DNA from: an uncultured Caryophanales bacterium
GTDB taxonomy: Bacteria > Bacillota_I > Bacilli_A > RFN20 > CAG-826
Assembly: GCA_946185585.1 (NCBI GenBank)
Contig: CAMHJP010000005.1
Location: 1-45,817, forward strand
DNA length: 45,817 nt
Reading direction: 5' to 3'
Shown in pieces: positions 44,049-45,817 of the stretch. Below the pieces are notes generated by a model. That model had not been told where the DNA came from and did not search any database. It saw only the letters and a program-made list of their open reading frames with translations. Numbering within the stretch: position 1 is the stretch's first letter; each line of letters starts with the position of its first letter. A program made the translations under genes and the position numbers.

Positions 44049-45800
44049 TTAATTAATTTTATTTTTGATGCTGATTGCGACCTCTTTTGGAACGTATTGG
44101 GAGAGTTCCTCAACAGTCGCATTTTTGAGAGCATCAATGTCAGTAAAATGAGACAAAATGAGTTGTTGTCTTTTTGATCCTAATCCAGGAATATCATCGA
44201 GGATTGATTTAGTGAAATTCTTACTTCTTTTTTGGTGATGGAAGGAAATGGCAAAACGATGGACTTCGTCTTGCATTCTTACAAGTAAGAAGAATAAGGA
44301 TTTATCATCATCTAAAGAGATGACATTTCCTTCCTGATCCATTAAGCCTTTTGTTTGGTGGCGGTCGTTTTTAAATAGACCAAAAACAGGGATGTTTAGA
44401 CCTAGTTCTTTGATGACTTCACATCCAGCGTGGATTTGACCTAAACCTCCATCAGTAAGAATAAGATCTGGCATTGGATCATTATTCTCTTTTAGTCGAG
44501 AGTATCTTCTTGTCATTACTTCTTTCATGGAAGCAAAGTCATCTCGTTTTTCTTTCCCTTCAATATTGAATTTACGATACATCTTTTTGACTGGTTCTCC
44601 ATTGATGAAGACGACGACTACTCCAACAGGGGAGTCTCCTTGGATGTGGGAGTTATCAAAGAGTTCAATTCGGTATGGGGTTTCAATATTGATTTTATGT
44701 CCTAAGTTTTCTAGCAATTCAAGGTTTGAATCACTTAGTCGTGCGGACATAAAATGGGAGTCTAAAGATTGTTGGGCATTAAGGTTAGCGATCGAGACCG
44801 CTTCCATATTTTTACCGCGAGATGCTGAGACAATTTTCACATCCAAGACCGAACTTAAAATATCGAGGATTTGTTCGGAATTAACCACAATTTGCTGGGG
44901 TTTTTGATGATTTTCATAATATTGGAAAATGAGGTCTGAGACTTGTTCAATCACATCTCCAAAGAGTTCGACAATAAAGGATTCTTGACCTAGAAGAATT
45001 CCTTTTCGGTATGTTAAAACTGAGAGACTTAGATAACCTTCTCTAATCGTGTAACCAAAGACATCTTTGGAGATGTGTTCTTTGTCTTCGACGTTTTCTT
45101 TCGAGACAATATGATCAATCGCATCTAGGATGTCTTTACATTCTTGGGCTTTTTCAAATTCGAGGTTTTCTGTGGCTTTTGCCATTCTTTCTTTATATTG
45201 GTTTTTAATCTCGTTACTAGTTCCATTTAAGAAAGATTTAATTTGTTCGAAAAGCTCGTTGTTCTTTTCTTCACTAATTTGATTCACACATGGGCCTAAA
45301 CACATGCCCATGTGGTAGTATAGGCACGGGGTGCTAGGGATGTTTCGGCATTTACGCGTAGGAAATATTTTATTTAAAAGGTTTATTACTTTATACGCGT
45401 ATGAAGAAGTTGGGTATGGTCCAAAGTAATAATAGTTTGGATCTTTTTCATCGCGACTTATTTTTAGATATGGATCGTTCTTCTTTTTAAGAGCGATATA
45501 TGGATAGTGTTTACCATCCTTAAGGAGGATGTTATAACGCGGATAATATTGATGGATGAGATTCATCTCCAGGATGAAGGCTTCTTTATCGCTATGGGTG
45601 ATGATCGTTTCAAAGTAGTCGACATGAGAAACCATTGCCGCTACTTTACCAACTTGTGGTCGAAGAAAATACTGGGAAACACGATTATAAAGGTTTTTGG
45701 CTTTGCCAACATAAATAACTTTACCTGACTCATCGTGCATTAAATAGCACCCAGGTTTTTTTGGAAGTAATGGAATCGCGACTTTTACTTTTTCAGTCAT
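44049..45800 (-). CDS. uvrC: Excinuclease ABC subunit C
   Basis: LPKKPGCYLMHDESGKVIYVGKAKNLYNRVSQYF; PLQ-type GPYPTS; NSHIQGDSPVGVVVVF; DLILTDGGLGQI; C-terminal HhH. Confidence 0.97.
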   Translation of the reverse strand: MTEKVKVAIPLLPKKPGCYLMHDESGKVIYVGKAKNLYNRVSQYFLRPQVGKVAAMVSHVDYFETIITHSDKEAFILEMNLIHQYYPRYNILLKDGKHYPYIALKKKNDPYLKISRDEKDPNYYYFGPYPTSSYAYKVINLLNKIFPTRKCRNIPSTPCLYYHMGMCLGPCVNQISEEKNNELFEQIKSFLNGTSNEIKNQYKERMAKATENLEFEKAQECKDILDAIDHIVSKENVEDKEHISKDVFGYTIREGYLSLSVLTYRKGILLGQESFIVELFGDVIEQVSDLIFQYYENHQKPQQIVVNSEQILDILSSVLDVKIVSASRGKNMEAVSIANLNAQQSLDSHFMSARLSDSNLELLENLGHKINIETPYRIELFDNSHIQGDSPVGVVVVFINGEPVKKMYRKFNIEGKEKRDDFASMKEVMTRRYSRLKENNDPMPDLILTDGGLGQIHAGCEVIKELGLNIPVFGLFKNDRHQTKGLMDQEGNVISLDDDKSLFFLLVRMQDEVHRFAISFHHQKRSKNFTKSILDDIPGLGSKRQQLILSHFTDIDALKNATVEELSQYVPKEVAISIKNKIN

Positions 45801-45817
45801 TTTAAAGTAACAACGGT

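Noticed and set aside
44527-44907. 126-aa plus-strand ORF antisense to uvrC
   Set aside because: uvrC frame is unambiguous; the antisense ORF lacks domain evidence.

Overview
Low-GC bacterial chromosomal segment. It uses the standard bacterial code: TGA reads as a stop, e.g. the end of the 12849-13817 CDS. It is probably an uncultured host-associated Bacilli/Mollicutes-related lineage (inference). Almost every gene is on the minus strand. There are two halves. (1) About 1.1-17.6 kb is an accessory, defence-like island. It holds a WYL-regulated cluster with two PD-(D/E)XK-like nucleases, two small unknown proteins and a remarkable PolC-derived pseudo-polymerase. It also holds a stand-alone HD (RelA/SpoT hydrolase-like) protein, a HhH/OGG-like protein, a Sau3AI-type R-M system, XRE regulators, a DUF4143 ATPase flanked by palindromic iteron-like arrays, and a DUF6273-like lipoprotein whose C-terminus looks like a diversity-generating variable region. 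It ends next to tRNA-Arg(TCT). (2) About 17.6-44 kb is a starch/glycogen utilisation locus. It holds a GlgB-MalQ fusion, a giant Big2/CBM lipoprotein, pullulanase, a Big2-alpha-amylase, several lipoproteins, a MalK with a long coiled-coil extension, MalG, MalF, a Big2-fused maltose-binding protein, and a membrane-anchored CBM-like protein. uvrC follows. The strongest candidate for an undescribed system is the cluster at 1201-6270. Its three transcription units each start with the same ~30-nt box (AATATCATnnnnAnTAGGACATAAnnnnGC), which ties the WYL regulator, both nucleases and the pseudo-PolC into one regulon. All family calls are by eye from motifs; no database search was run.
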